The notes under the pieces are model-generated. The model searched no databases. It saw only the letters and a list, made by a program, of their open reading frames with translations, and was not told where the DNA came from. Both the position numbers and the translations under genes were made by a program. A DNA stretch of 37,640 nt from Pseudonocardia humida. GTDB taxonomy: Bacteria; Actinomycetota; Actinomycetes; Mycobacteriales; Pseudonocardiaceae. Below are positions 7,608 through 15,424 of the stretch, piece by piece (positions within the stretch are counted from its first letter, which is position 1; each line of letters opens with the position of its first letter). The stretch covers positions 1 to 37,640 of the forward strand of contig NZ_JAGSOV010000080.1 in assembly GCF_023898865.1 (NCBI RefSeq). Direction: 5' to 3'.

Positions 7608-7697
7608 GGGCGAGAGTGGCTTTCGCCGCGTCAGGCCGAGCGAGAGTGGCTCTCGTCCAACCCGGCGGCACGGGAGCCGCTCTCGTCCCTGCTGATC
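7608..7697. repeat. Tandem 30-bp repeats, cluster 3 (three units)
   Basis: CGAGAGTGGC or CGGGAGCCGC recurs at 7611, 7641 and 7671 with an exact 30-bp period, each followed by CTTTCG or CTCTCG. This is the third diverged block of the family, ending shortly before the LytR_C stop codon. Confidence 0.75.
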
Positions 7698-7728
7698 ATG
7701 GTGCGGCGAAGCGCTGGGATGGCGAGGG

Positions 7729-8427
7729 CTAGAGGCCCTGGTAGTCGTTGGTGACGATCACGATGACGCCCGGGCTGGCGTCTTCGAGGCCCTCGAAGCG
7801 CTCGGAGACGCGCATGCCGAACTCGCGGCCCAGTTCCTCGGCGGTGGCCTTCTCGGCGGTGCCGGGGCGGTAGTAGGCCGTGGTCGTGCGGATGATGCCG
7901 AACGGGTAGTTGGCGACCTCGCCGACCTCCCAGCCTGCCTTGCGGAGGTCCTCGGCGGCGCCGGCGGCCAGGCCGGTGATGGTGCTGTTGTTGTAGACGC
8001 GCACCGGGCCGCGGCTCACGCCGGAGCCCGCGCCGCCGCTCCCACCGCTGCCGCTGCCGGAGGCGTCGGTGCCGCCGCCGGAGCCACCGGAACCGGCGCC
8101 GCCCTGCTCCCCGCCGGGGGCGGGGGCGGGTGCGGCCGTGGCGGGCGGGGGCGGGGCGGGCACGGCGGACGTCGGGAACGTGGGTACGGCGATGGGGTTG
8201 GTGGTCGCGGGGGGCGCGATGGTCGTGGGTGCGGCCCCGGGGGGTGGGGCGGGCGCGGTGGTCGCGGTCTCCCCGCCAGGGGGCGGGGCCGCGGTCTGGC
8301 CGTCGCCGCCGTTGTCGAGGGCGAGCGAGGCCAGGCCGATGATCGCGGCGATGACCCCCACCCCGACCAGGGCCAGGCCGGCGACCCGACGGCGGGACGG
8401 CCCTCCGGACGGAGCGGGTGACGTCAC
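7729..8427 (-). CDS. LytR C-terminal domain membrane protein (Rv0431-like)
   Basis: A 232-residue protein with one membrane helix near the N-terminus (about residues 14-36, after SRRR), a long Pro/Ala/Thr/Gly/Ser-rich spacer (about 42-140), and a C-terminal LytR_C (CpsA_C-type) domain at about 140-230 containing VRVYNNSTITGLA, GWEVGEVANYPFG and TTAYYRPGTAEKA. The domain should sit outside the membrane, in the cell-wall zone. In LCP proteins this domain accompanies cell-wall polymer attachment; its role alone is unknown. The GTG start (complement of 8425-8427) has a strong AGGAGG upstream. It follows the DUF3263 gene by 63 bp on the same strand, as in the Rv0430-Rv0431 pair of mycobacteria. 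Confidence 0.88.
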   Translation of the reverse strand: MTSPAPSGGPSRRRVAGLALVGVGVIAAIIGLASLALDNGGDGQTAAPPPGGETATTAPAPPPGAAPTTIAPPATTNPIAVPTFPTSAVPAPPPPATAAPAPAPGGEQGGAGSGGSGGGTDASGSGSGGSGGAGSGVSRGPVRVYNNSTITGLAAGAAEDLRKAGWEVGEVANYPFGIIRTTTAYYRPGTAEKATAEELGREFGMRVSERFEGLEDASPGVIVIVTNDYQGL

Positions 8428-8490
8428 GATGGCCTCCTGAGCGGACGATGACCGGGGTGCGGGGCGAGGGGCCCCTCGGTCATCGTTGCG

Positions 8491-8796
8491 TCACCAGGGC
8501 TCGATGCCCAGTCGACGCGCCGCGCGGGTGCGCTGCCGGCTCGCTCGCAGTCGGCGCAGCCGCTTGACCAGGAGCGGGTCGGCCGCGAGTGCTTCTGGGC
8601 GGTCGACCAGCGCGTTGAGGACCTGGTAGTAGCGGGTGGCGGACATGTCGAACAGCTCGCGGATGGCCTGTTCCTTGGCGCCCGCGTACTTCCACCACTG
8701 GCTCTCGAAGGCGAGGATCTCGCGCTCCCGGCGGCCGAGCTCGCCGGCCGGGACCGCACCGGTCGATCTCTCGCTGCGTTCGGTGGCGGTCTCCAT
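8491..8796 (-). CDS. DUF3263 family small protein (Rv0430-like)
   Basis: A 101-residue protein with the DUF3263 core: EREILAFESQWWKYAGAKEQAIRE, then FDMSATRYYQVLNALVDRPEAL, then a basic tail rich in Arg. The central part looks like a small helix-turn-helix region (KEQAIRELFDMSATRYYQVLN), so DNA binding is plausible but unproven. Two adjacent starts exist (GTG 8799, ATG 8796); GAGGAG is four bases from the ATG and only one from the GTG, so the ATG is chosen. It is the first gene of a pair with the LytR_C gene and diverges from def. The linkage DUF3263-LytR_C-def is conserved in actinobacteria as I recall it. Confidence 0.88.
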   Translation of the reverse strand: METATERSERSTGAVPAGELGRREREILAFESQWWKYAGAKEQAIRELFDMSATRYYQVLNALVDRPEALAADPLLVKRLRRLRASRQRTRAARRLGIEPW

Positions 8797-8939
8797 CACG
8801 CTCCTCGCGGCCTCGCTCGACGACAGAACGACAGCCGTGTCATTACACGCCTGTCATTCGCGGGCGCCATTCAACCACGGGGCCCCGACGGTGCCGGCGC
8901 AGGCGCGCTGGCGCGCGGGGCCACCAGTAGGCTCGTGCG

Positions 8940-9512
8940 GTGGCGGTCCGACCCATCCGCATCATCGGCGACCCGGTGCTGCACAACCCGACCCGGCCGG
9001 TCGAGGTCTTCGACGAGTCGTTGAAGGCGCTGGTCGAGGACATGTTCGAGACGATGGCCGCGGCCGAGGGCGTCGGCCTCGCGGCCAACCAGGTCGGCGT
9101 CGACCTGCGGCTGTTCGTCTTCGACTGCCCCGACGAGCAGACCCGCACCCGGGTGCGCGGCGTCGTGGTCAACCCGGTGCTGGAGACGTCCGAGCGCCCG
9201 GAGGGCATGCCCGACGAGGACGAGGACGACGAGGGCTGCCTGTCCGTGCCGGGGGAGGTCTTCCCCACCGGACGGGCGGAATGGGCCCGCGTCACCGGCG
9301 TCGACGTCGACGGCGCCCCGGTCGAGGTGGAGGGGCGCGGGTTCCTGGCCCGCTGCCTGCAGCACGAGACCGACCACCTCGACGGCATGCTCTACGTCGA
9401 GCGGCTGGTCGGGCGGTGGGGGCGCGCGGCGCGCAAGCAGGTGCGGCGCAACGGCTGGGGCAAGCCGGGGCTGTCCTGGGACCCGGCCACGCAGCAGGCC
9501 GAAGAGGTCTAG
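8940..9512 (+). CDS. def: Peptide deformylase
   Basis: A 190-residue metalloenzyme that removes the formyl group from nascent protein N-termini in the cytosol. All three catalytic motifs are intact: GVGLAANQ (44-51), EGCLSVPG with metal-ligand Cys100, and QHETDHLDG with ligands His142 and His146 and catalytic Glu143. An acidic insert, EDEDDE, lies just before motif two. The GTG at 8940 has no ribosome site; a TAGGCT hexamer ends six bases upstream, suggesting leaderless initiation. It diverges from the DUF3263/LytR_C pair, matching the mycobacterial order. Confidence 0.96.
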   Translation: MAVRPIRIIGDPVLHNPTRPVEVFDESLKALVEDMFETMAAAEGVGLAANQVGVDLRLFVFDCPDEQTRTRVRGVVVNPVLETSERPEGMPDEDEDDEGCLSVPGEVFPTGRAEWARVTGVDVDGAPVEVEGRGFLARCLQHETDHLDGMLYVERLVGRWGRAARKQVRRNGWGKPGLSWDPATQQAEEV

Positions 9513-9614
9513 ACCGAGCGTAAGCTGGACCTGCAACGGTGTAATCGTCTGAGCGCGACGGCGTTCCCCGGAGGGGTTGCGCCGAAGGCGCCGGGAGGCA
9601 CTGCAGGAGGTCCG

Positions 9615-10538
9615 GTGGACGAGCTCGACTCCTACTCCCGCACGGTCAGCGCCGTCGCCGCCGAGCTGACCCGCCGCGTCGCGGCCGTGCAGGTGCGGCG
9701 GGGCAGCGGCTCCGCGGTGCTCGTCGAGGTCGACGCGGCCGACGGCGCCGTCCTGGTGACGAACGCGCACGTCGTCGGCGACGCCGACCGCGGCCGCGCG
9801 GAGTTCGTCGACGGCACCGGGGTCGACGTGGCGGTCGTCGGCACCGACCCGCTGTCCGACCTCGCCGTCCTGCGCACGCGGTCGACGGCGGGCCTGCCCA
9901 CCCCGGCGCGGCTCGGCGACGCCGACGAGCTGGTCGTCGGCCAGCTGGTGGTGGCGGTGGGCAACCCGCTCGGCCTGGCCGGCTCGGTGACCGCGGGCGT
10001 GGTCAGCGCGCTGGGCCGGGCGCTGCCCACCCGCAGCGGGCGCGCCGGGCGGGTCGTCGAGGACGTCATCCAGACCGACGCCGCGCTCAACCCCGGCAAC
10101 TCCGGCGGCGCGCTCGCCGACGGCCGCGGCCGGGTCGTCGGCATCAACACCGCGGTGGCCGGCGTCGGGCTGGGGCTCGCGGTGCCGGTCAACGCCACCA
10201 CCCGGCGGATCCTGGCCGCCCTGCGCGCCGACGGCCGCGTCCGCCGCGCGTACCTCGGCGTGGTCGGCGGCCCCGCCCCCGTCCCGGCGACGGTGGCCGA
10301 CCGCTACCAGCGCACGAGCGCGCTGCGGCTGGCCGAGGTCATCCCGGGCAGCCCCGCCGCACAGGCCGGCCTGCGCGCCGGCGACCTGGTCCTCGACGTC
10401 GGCCGCACGCCGGTGCAGGACGCCCAGGGCATCCAGCGCCAGCTCTTCGGCGACGCCGTCGGCGTGCCGCTGCCGGTGACGGTGCTGCGCAACGGGGCCA
10501 TGGTCGACGTCATCGCCGTCCCCACCGAGCTCCGCTGA
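9615..10538 (+). CDS. HtrA-like trypsin-fold serine protease with PDZ domain
   Basis: A 307-residue protease with a complete catalytic triad: His52 in TNAHVVG, Asp82 in PLSDLAVL and Ser163 in NPGNSGGA. A single PDZ domain follows at about 215-305 (YLGVVGG... VIPGSPAAQAGLRAGDLVL). Unusually for HtrA/DegP enzymes there is no signal peptide or membrane helix: the protein begins MDELDSYSRTVSAVAAEL directly before the protease fold. It is therefore predicted cytosolic, unless the real start is elsewhere; no upstream in-frame extension is credible. GTG at 9615 with GGAGGT 4-5 bases upstream supports the start. It converges on the response regulator gene across a long palindrome. Confidence 0.93.
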   Translation: MDELDSYSRTVSAVAAELTRRVAAVQVRRGSGSAVLVEVDAADGAVLVTNAHVVGDADRGRAEFVDGTGVDVAVVGTDPLSDLAVLRTRSTAGLPTPARLGDADELVVGQLVVAVGNPLGLAGSVTAGVVSALGRALPTRSGRAGRVVEDVIQTDAALNPGNSGGALADGRGRVVGINTAVAGVGLGLAVPVNATTRRILAALRADGRVRRAYLGVVGGPAPVPATVADRYQRTSALRLAEVIPGSPAAQAGLRAGDLVLDVGRTPVQDAQGIQRQLFGDAVGVPLPVTVLRNGAMVDVIAVPTELR

Positions 10539-10541
10539 CCC

Positions 10542-10602
10542 GTCGAGAACGAACCTGTCGTCGTTCTGGACCGGTCCAAACGGCGACAAGTTCGTTCTCG
10601 AC
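10542..10602. terminator. Bidirectional hairpin, inverted-repeat family B copy 1
   Basis: Arms 10542-10565 and 10579-10602 (GTCGAGAACGAAC... with ...GTTCGTTCTCGAC) pair over 24 bp with two mismatches around a 13-bp centre. It lies immediately after the protease stop and about 18 bp before the 3' end of the convergent response regulator gene, as expected for a shared terminator. Confidence 0.75.
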
Positions 10603-10620
10603 CGGGGTCAGGAGGGTGCT

Positions 10621-11262
10621 CTAGTCCTGGACTAGGCCGTTCTCCCACGCCCACGCCGCGATCTCCACGCGGTTGCGGGTGGTCAGCTTGGAGTGGACGT
10701 TGGTCAGGTGCGTCTTGACGGTGGACAGCGACACGAACAACTCGGCGGCGATCTCGGAGTTCGTCCGGCCCCTGGCCACCGCGCGCACCACGTCGAGCTC
10801 GCGGGGTGAGAGCGTCCCGGTCGCCGCCGGCCTGGCCTTCGGCTTGCTGGCCAGGTGCTCCAGCAGGCGCACCGTCACCGACGGGGAGACCAGCGCGTCG
10901 CCGTTGGACGCGGCCCGCACGGCCTCCACCAGCAGCCGCGGCCCGGCGTCCTTGAGCAGGAAGCCGCAGGCGCCCGCGCGCAGCGCGCCGTAGACGTACT
11001 CGTCGAGGTCGAAGGTGGTGACCACGACGACCCGCGGCGGCTCGGGGTCGGCGGTCAGCGCCTTGGTGGCGGCCAGGCCGTCCAGGTCGGGCATCCGGAT
11101 GTCCATCAGCACGACGTCCGGCTTGAGCCTGCGGGCCAGCTCCACCGCGGTGACGCCGGTGCCGGCCTCGCCGACGACCTCCATGCCGTCCTCGGCCGAC
11201 AGGATCAGCCGGAACCCCGTGCGCACCATCTCCTGGTCGTCGGCCAGCAGTACCCGGATCAT
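10621..11262 (-). CDS. NarL/LuxR-family response regulator
   Basis: A 213-residue two-domain regulator. The receiver domain (1-120) has the acidic pair Asp8-Asp9, the phosphorylated Asp54 in VVLMDIRMP, the Thr switch in VVVTTFD and the conserved Lys in GFLLKDAGP. A LuxR-type helix-turn-helix (about 145-205) reads LSPRELDVVRAVARGRTNSEIAAEL and STVKTHLTNVHSKL. The ATG start lies 8 bp after the kinase stop, so the two form an operon. The pair diverges from the ABC transporter genes at 12.6 kb, the most likely regulatory target, in the manner of drug- or peptide-sensing systems; this is inference. Confidence 0.95.
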   Translation of the reverse strand: MIRVLLADDQEMVRTGFRLILSAEDGMEVVGEAGTGVTAVELARRLKPDVVLMDIRMPDLDGLAATKALTADPEPPRVVVVTTFDLDEYVYGALRAGACGFLLKDAGPRLLVEAVRAASNGDALVSPSVTVRLLEHLASKPKARPAATGTLSPRELDVVRAVARGRTNSEIAAELFVSLSTVKTHLTNVHSKLTTRNRVEIAAWAWENGLVQD

Positions 11263-11270
11263 CGAGCTCC

Positions 11271-12455
11271 CTACTGCGCGGTCTTCTGGGCCGAGTCCAG
11301 CGGCAGCCGCGCGGCGACCGTCCAGACGCCCGGCGCGGTCGGGCCCGCGCTCAGGTCCCCGTTGAGCGCCGCGACCCGCTCGGCCATCCCCGCCAGGCCG
11401 AAGCCGCCGCTGCCGCCCAGGGGGGCGCCCGCGGCCCGCACGCCGTCGCTGCGCACCGCCAGGTGCAGAGCATGATCGCGCAGCCGGATGTCGACCTCGA
11501 CGGCGGTGGCCTCCGGCGCGTGCCTGCGCACGTTGGTCAGCGCCTCCTGCACCACCCGGTAGCCGGTCGCGGCCACGCCCGCGGGGAGCACGGCGTGCTC
11601 CAGGCCGTCGTCGGTGGTGAGCCGGACCATCCGCGAGTCGGGGTCGAACCGCTCGATGAGCGTGCGCACCTCGGCGAGCTCGGCGCCGGGGGTGCGGGCG
11701 CCGTCGCCGTCCTGGCCGCGCAGGACGCCGACCATGCTGCGCATCGCGGCCAGGGCGTCGATGCCGGCGGTCTCGATGGCGGACAGCGCGCGGTCGACGT
11801 CGTCGGGGGAGGTGCGGGCGACCACGGCCGCGGCCTGCGCGGCCACCACGATGCCGGTGACGTGGTGGGCGACGACGTCGTGCAGCTCGCGGGCCAGCTC
11901 CATGCGCTCGCTGGTGCGGACGTCCTCCAGCGCGACCCGGCGGCGGGTCTCGACCTCGCGCAGGGCGAGCCCGATGGCGACCGCGCCGCCCCATCCCACC
12001 GCGCACACCACCGCGAAGGAGAGCTGCCCGGAGATCCGCCCGAGCGGGGCCCAGACGATCGCCACGGCCGCGGCCGCGGTGATCAGCATCGCGGTGCGCA
12101 GCTTGCTGCCGCGCAGCACGGAGACCACCAGGATGGCCAGCGCGAGCTGCTCGGTGAAGGAGAACCCGCGGATCTCCATCGTCGCGAGGTAGTCGCCCCC
12201 GGCGGCGCCGGCGATCTCGGCCTGCACGGTGAAGCCCAGCGACACCGCGATGGCCAGCCCCGCCACGAGGTCGCGGTCGACCCGGGGGACCCGCCGGAGC
12301 AGGGACAGCCCGGCCACGGTCGAGGCGGCGGCGATCGTCAGCGGTGAGCCGCCGACGGTGCCGATCGCGAGGTCGATGGCGAACCAGAAGCCCAGGCCGA
12401 GCAGCTCGGCGATCAACCCGAGCTGCTGCCGCAACCAGCGCAGCCGTCGGATCAC
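11271..12455 (-). CDS. Membrane histidine kinase, HisKA_3 family
   Basis: A 394-residue sensor kinase. The N-terminal ~165 residues are several hydrophobic helices with short loops, so sensing is probably intramembrane. The dimerisation/phosphoacceptor helix is ELARELHDVVAHHVTGIVV with His192. The ATPase domain shows the N-box-like VVQEALTNVRRHAP and the glycine-rich GGFGLAGMAERVAALNG. GTG start (complement of 12453-12455). It is the partner of the downstream response regulator (8-bp gap). Divergent from the ABC operon with about 120 bp between starts. Confidence 0.94.
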   Translation of the reverse strand: MIRRLRWLRQQLGLIAELLGLGFWFAIDLAIGTVGGSPLTIAAASTVAGLSLLRRVPRVDRDLVAGLAIAVSLGFTVQAEIAGAAGGDYLATMEIRGFSFTEQLALAILVVSVLRGSKLRTAMLITAAAAVAIVWAPLGRISGQLSFAVVCAVGWGGAVAIGLALREVETRRRVALEDVRTSERMELARELHDVVAHHVTGIVVAAQAAAVVARTSPDDVDRALSAIETAGIDALAAMRSMVGVLRGQDGDGARTPGAELAEVRTLIERFDPDSRMVRLTTDDGLEHAVLPAGVAATGYRVVQEALTNVRRHAPEATAVEVDIRLRDHALHLAVRSDGVRAAGAPLGGSGGFGLAGMAERVAALNGDLSAGPTAPGVWTVAARLPLDSAQKTAQ

Positions 12456-12576
12456 CGGGCCAGGCTAGTGCGCGCAGCGCCGCGACCGCCCTCGGCCGGA
12501 AGTACGAACCGCACCCCGGGGCTCTGGCCGTCCGGCCGAGGTGCGGGCGGGTCGTCGACCACCAGTGTCTGCGTCC

Positions 12577-13302
12577 ATGACAGACACCGCCACCGCGCTC
12601 CCCGGCCGGGCCACGGGCCCGGCCGCGGGCGGCGCCGCACCGGCCCTGCGCGGGCTCGGCCTCACCCACCGCTTCGGCGCGACGACCGTGCTGCGCGACG
12701 CCGACATCACCGTGCACCGGGGCGAGGCCGTCGCGGTGACCGGGCCGTCGGGCTCGGGCAAGTCGACGCTGCTGCACTGCCTGGCCGGCATCCTGGTGCC
12801 GCAGAGCGGGGAGATCTGGCTGGGCGCCGACCGGATCGACGGCTGGTCCGAGGCGAAGCGGACCCGCCTGCGCGGGTCGCGGTTCGGGTTCGTGTTCCAG
12901 TTCGGCCAGCTGCTGCCCGAGCTGCCCGCGGTGGAGAACGTGGCACTGCCGCTGATGCTCGCCGGCACGCCGCGCCGGCAGGCCGTGGCCGAGGCGGCGA
13001 AGTGGTTCGGCCCGCTGGGCCTGGCCGGGCTGGAGCAGCGCAGGCCCGGGCAGCTCTCCGGCGGCCAGGAGCAGCGGGTGGCCATCGCCCGCGCCCTGGT
13101 CACCGGGCCGGACGTGGTGTTCGCCGACGAGCCGACCGGGGCCCTGGACACCACCACCGGCCGGCAGGTGATCGACCTGCTGACCGGGCTGGTCGCGCGG
13201 ACGGCCGCGGCGCTCGTCGTCGTCACCCACGACGCCGAGGTCGCGGCCCGTTGCCACCGCACGGTCGTCCTGCGCGACGGCCGCACGGGCGGTGCGGCAT
13301 GA
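12577..13302 (+). CDS. ABC transporter ATPase (MacB/LolD type), first
   Basis: A 241-residue nucleotide-binding subunit: Walker A GPSGSGKST (about 65-73), Q-loop region GFVFQFGQLLPEL, signature LSGGQEQRVAIARAL, Walker B VVFADEPTGALD and switch His in VVTHDAEV. The family energises FtsX-fold permeases that move lipids, peptides or drugs or relay mechanical force. The ATG at 12577 is taken; the open frame extends 12 codons upstream without a better start. Its stop overlaps the permease ATG (ATGA at 13299-13302). A second ATPase gene follows the permease, an unusual duplication in one locus. Confidence 0.93.
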   Translation: MTDTATALPGRATGPAAGGAAPALRGLGLTHRFGATTVLRDADITVHRGEAVAVTGPSGSGKSTLLHCLAGILVPQSGEIWLGADRIDGWSEAKRTRLRGSRFGFVFQFGQLLPELPAVENVALPLMLAGTPRRQAVAEAAKWFGPLGLAGLEQRRPGQLSGGQEQRVAIARALVTGPDVVFADEPTGALDTTTGRQVIDLLTGLVARTAAALVVVTHDAEVAARCHRTVVLRDGRTGGAA

Positions 13303-15380
13303 GCGCCCCGCCGCCCTCCCCGCCGCCACCCGGAGTTCAGGAAAGCCACGTTCCGGTCCCCACGGGGCAGCATCGTGGCTTTCCTGAACCGGGGGCGGGG
13401 GGACGCGCAGCGGCCCGGGTCGGCGGCGGGCGGCTGGTCGGGGCGGTCGGGTTGAGCCTGCGGCTGCTGCGGCTGGGTGGGCGACGGGCCTGGACGGCGG
13501 CGGGGCTGATGGGGGCCGGGGTCGCCGTGGGCACGCTGCTGCTCGCGGTGGCCGTGGGCGCCCTGCACGGCTGGGACGCCCGCGAGTCGCGCACCGGCTG
13601 GCGCCCGGCGGCGCAGGGCCCGGGGACGACGGACGTGCCGGCGTCGGCGGTGGCGCTGGTGCGCACGACCGGCGACCGGGTCGCCGGGCAGCCGTTGCAG
13701 GTCGTCGACGTGGCGGCCGTGCGGCCGGACGCCCCCGCCCCGCCCGGTCTGCCGCGCGTGCCGGCCCCCGGCGAGCTGTGGGTCTCCCCGGCGCTGGCCG
13801 AGCTGGTGCGGGAGCTGCCGGCCGACCGGCTGGCCGACCGGTTCGGCGGGGTGGTCCCGGCCGGGACGATCTCCGCCGACGGGCTGCGCGACCCGGCGGA
13901 GCTGGTGGCGGTGCGGGGCGCGGACGCGCCGCTGCCCGGCGGCACGGCGGTGGACTCGTTCGCCGGGTCCCCCCTGCAGCTGGACGAGATCGAGGTCTAC
14001 CGGCAGCTGACGGTCGTCGCCGTGGTGCTGATGGGCGTGCCCGCGGTGGGCCTGCTCGGCGCGGCGGCGCGGCTGAGCGCGGCCCGGCGGGTGCAGCGGC
14101 TGGCCGCGCTGCGGCTGCTGGGTGCGGGGACCGGGCAGGTGACCGTGGTGGCGGTGGCCGAGGTCGCGGCGGTGGCCACGGCGGCGGCGGTCGTGGGGGT
14201 GGCGGTGCAGTGGCTGATCGCCCCGGCGCTGGCCGCGATCGAGCTGGGCGGCTCCGGCTGGTACGCCGACGACCTGCGCCCGGCGCCCGGCGCGCTGCTG
14301 CTGGTGGTGGGCGCGGTCGCGGTGCTGGCCACGCTGGCCGCGGTCGGCGGAACCCGGCAGGTCGTGGTCGGGCCGCTGGGCGTGGCCCGGCGCGACCGCC
14401 CGGGCGGCGCGCGGCTGATCCGGCTGCTGGGCGTGGTCGGGGCGATCGGGGTGTTCGTCGCGGCGAACGGGGCCATGCGCACCGGCAGCCCGGACGTGGG
14501 CGGGCTGGTGTTCGGCGGCGGGATGCTGGCGCTGTTCGGGGCGGCGTCGCTGGTCGGGCCGCTGGTGGTGCGGCTGTGCGGGCGGGCGATGGCGCGCTCG
14601 GCGCGCACACCGGCCGCGCTGCTGGCCGGGCGCAGGCTGCTGGACGACCCGAAGGGCGCGTTCCGCCCGCTGGCCGGGCTGACCCTGGCGGTGTTCGTGG
14701 CCGGCTTCCTGGCCCCGCTGACCGCGGCGATCAGCGGCGGCCTCGATGACGACGACACCACGCTGTGGCTGCGCCCCCGGGACGGGCAGCCGGCGGTGGT
14801 GGCCGAGGCGGCGCGGGAGCGGCTGGCGGGGCTGGGGCTGGTCGCCGAGGTCACGACCACGCAGAGCCGGGTCGGCGTGGTGCCGGGGTCGGGGGTCGAC
14901 CGCGACGGCGTGCGCACGGCGCTGGCCCCGCTCGTGCCGGGCGGAGCCGTGCTCACCGAGGCCGAGCAGGACGGCCAGGGCAGCGTGCTGACCGGCGACC
15001 TGGTCCGGGGCGCGCTGGTGGTGCTGGCCGGCACGTTCGTGCTCGCCGCCACCTCGGCCGGCACCACGTCCGCGGCCCGCGTGCTCGACCAGCGCGACAC
15101 GCTGCGCCGGTTGCGGCTGGCGGGCACCCCGCTCGCGGTGCTGGACGCGGCCCGGCGCATCGAGACGCTGCGCCCGCTGCTGGTCAACGCGGCCATCGCC
15201 CTCGTGCTCGGGCTCATCTGCGCTGCGCCGTTCGTCGCGGTGACCGAGGTGCTCGAGCCGGCTGCGCTGGTGCTGCTGGGCTCGGTCCTCGCCGTCGGGC
15301 TGGTGCTCGTGGTGCTGGCCTCGGCGGCCAGCCGCCCGCTGCTGCGGGCGGTCACCGCGGACCGCGGCGGTGACGAGTGA
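13299..15380 (+). CDS. FtsX-like ABC transporter permease
   Basis: A 693-residue membrane subunit with about ten hydrophobic helices in two FtsX-type halves. Helices appear near residues 65-90, 235-260, 275-305 and 330-350 in the first half; the second half has several more and a closing set near 565-690. FtsX-domain features include AARRVQRLAALRLLGAGTGQ and DTLRRLRLAGTPLAVLDAARRIE. Soluble loops lie between helix one and the first core, and near 490-560. Both junctions are coupled: the start overlaps the first ATPase, and the stop falls near the second ATPase start. Codons 13-31 are made of a family A inverted repeat, giving an odd N-terminal tail. The next in-frame starts are weak, so the ATG at 13299 is kept. 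Confidence 0.88.
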   Translation: MSAPPPSPPPPGVQESHVPVPTGQHRGFPEPGAGGRAAARVGGGRLVGAVGLSLRLLRLGGRRAWTAAGLMGAGVAVGTLLLAVAVGALHGWDARESRTGWRPAAQGPGTTDVPASAVALVRTTGDRVAGQPLQVVDVAAVRPDAPAPPGLPRVPAPGELWVSPALAELVRELPADRLADRFGGVVPAGTISADGLRDPAELVAVRGADAPLPGGTAVDSFAGSPLQLDEIEVYRQLTVVAVVLMGVPAVGLLGAAARLSAARRVQRLAALRLLGAGTGQVTVVAVAEVAAVATAAAVVGVAVQWLIAPALAAIELGGSGWYADDLRPAPGALLLVVGAVAVLATLAAVGGTRQVVVGPLGVARRDRPGGARLIRLLGVVGAIGVFVAANGAMRTGSPDVGGLVFGGGMLALFGAASLVGPLVVRLCGRAMARSARTPAALLAGRRLLDDPKGAFRPLAGLTLAVFVAGFLAPLTAAISGGLDDDDTTLWLRPRDGQPAVVAEAARERLAGLGLVAEVTTTQSRVGVVPGSGVDRDGVRTALAPLVPGGAVLTEAEQDGQGSVLTGDLVRGALVVLAGTFVLAATSAGTTSAARVLDQRDTLRRLRLAGTPLAVLDAARRIETLRPLLVNAAIALVLGLICAAPFVAVTEVLEPAALVLLGSVLAVGLVLVVLASAASRPLLRAVTADRGGDE
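13335..13389. repeat. Inverted repeat family A, copy 1 (inside permease 5' coding)
   Basis: Perfect 16-bp arms GTTCAGGAAAGCCACG (13335-13350) and CGTGGCTTTCCTGAAC (13374-13389) around a 23-bp centre. The arms share CAGGAAAGCCAC with copies 2 and 3. In-frame translation across it continues the permease. Confidence 0.92.
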
Positions 15381-15424
15381 ACGGGCCCGTCGACGACCGC
15401 ACGACCGACACCGAAGGGGGGACG

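Larger units (their letters stand above)
6912..7728. other. Gene-free, repeat-rich interval (817 bp)
   Basis: The interval between the AAA gene and the LytR_C gene (convergent) is open in several frames only because of its composition; none looks like a conserved protein. It holds three clusters of 30-bp-period repeats, annotated separately. Confidence 0.7.

Noticed and set aside
6925..7697. CRISPR array
   Set aside because: The 30-bp units are contiguous or separated by similar repeat sequence, not by unique spacers, and no cas gene is present.
10621..14610. A 1329-codon open frame on the minus strand
   Set aside because: Only its last 213 codons are a real gene (the response regulator). 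The rest is low-complexity Arg/Pro/Ala read antisense through the kinase, ABC ATPase and permease genes.
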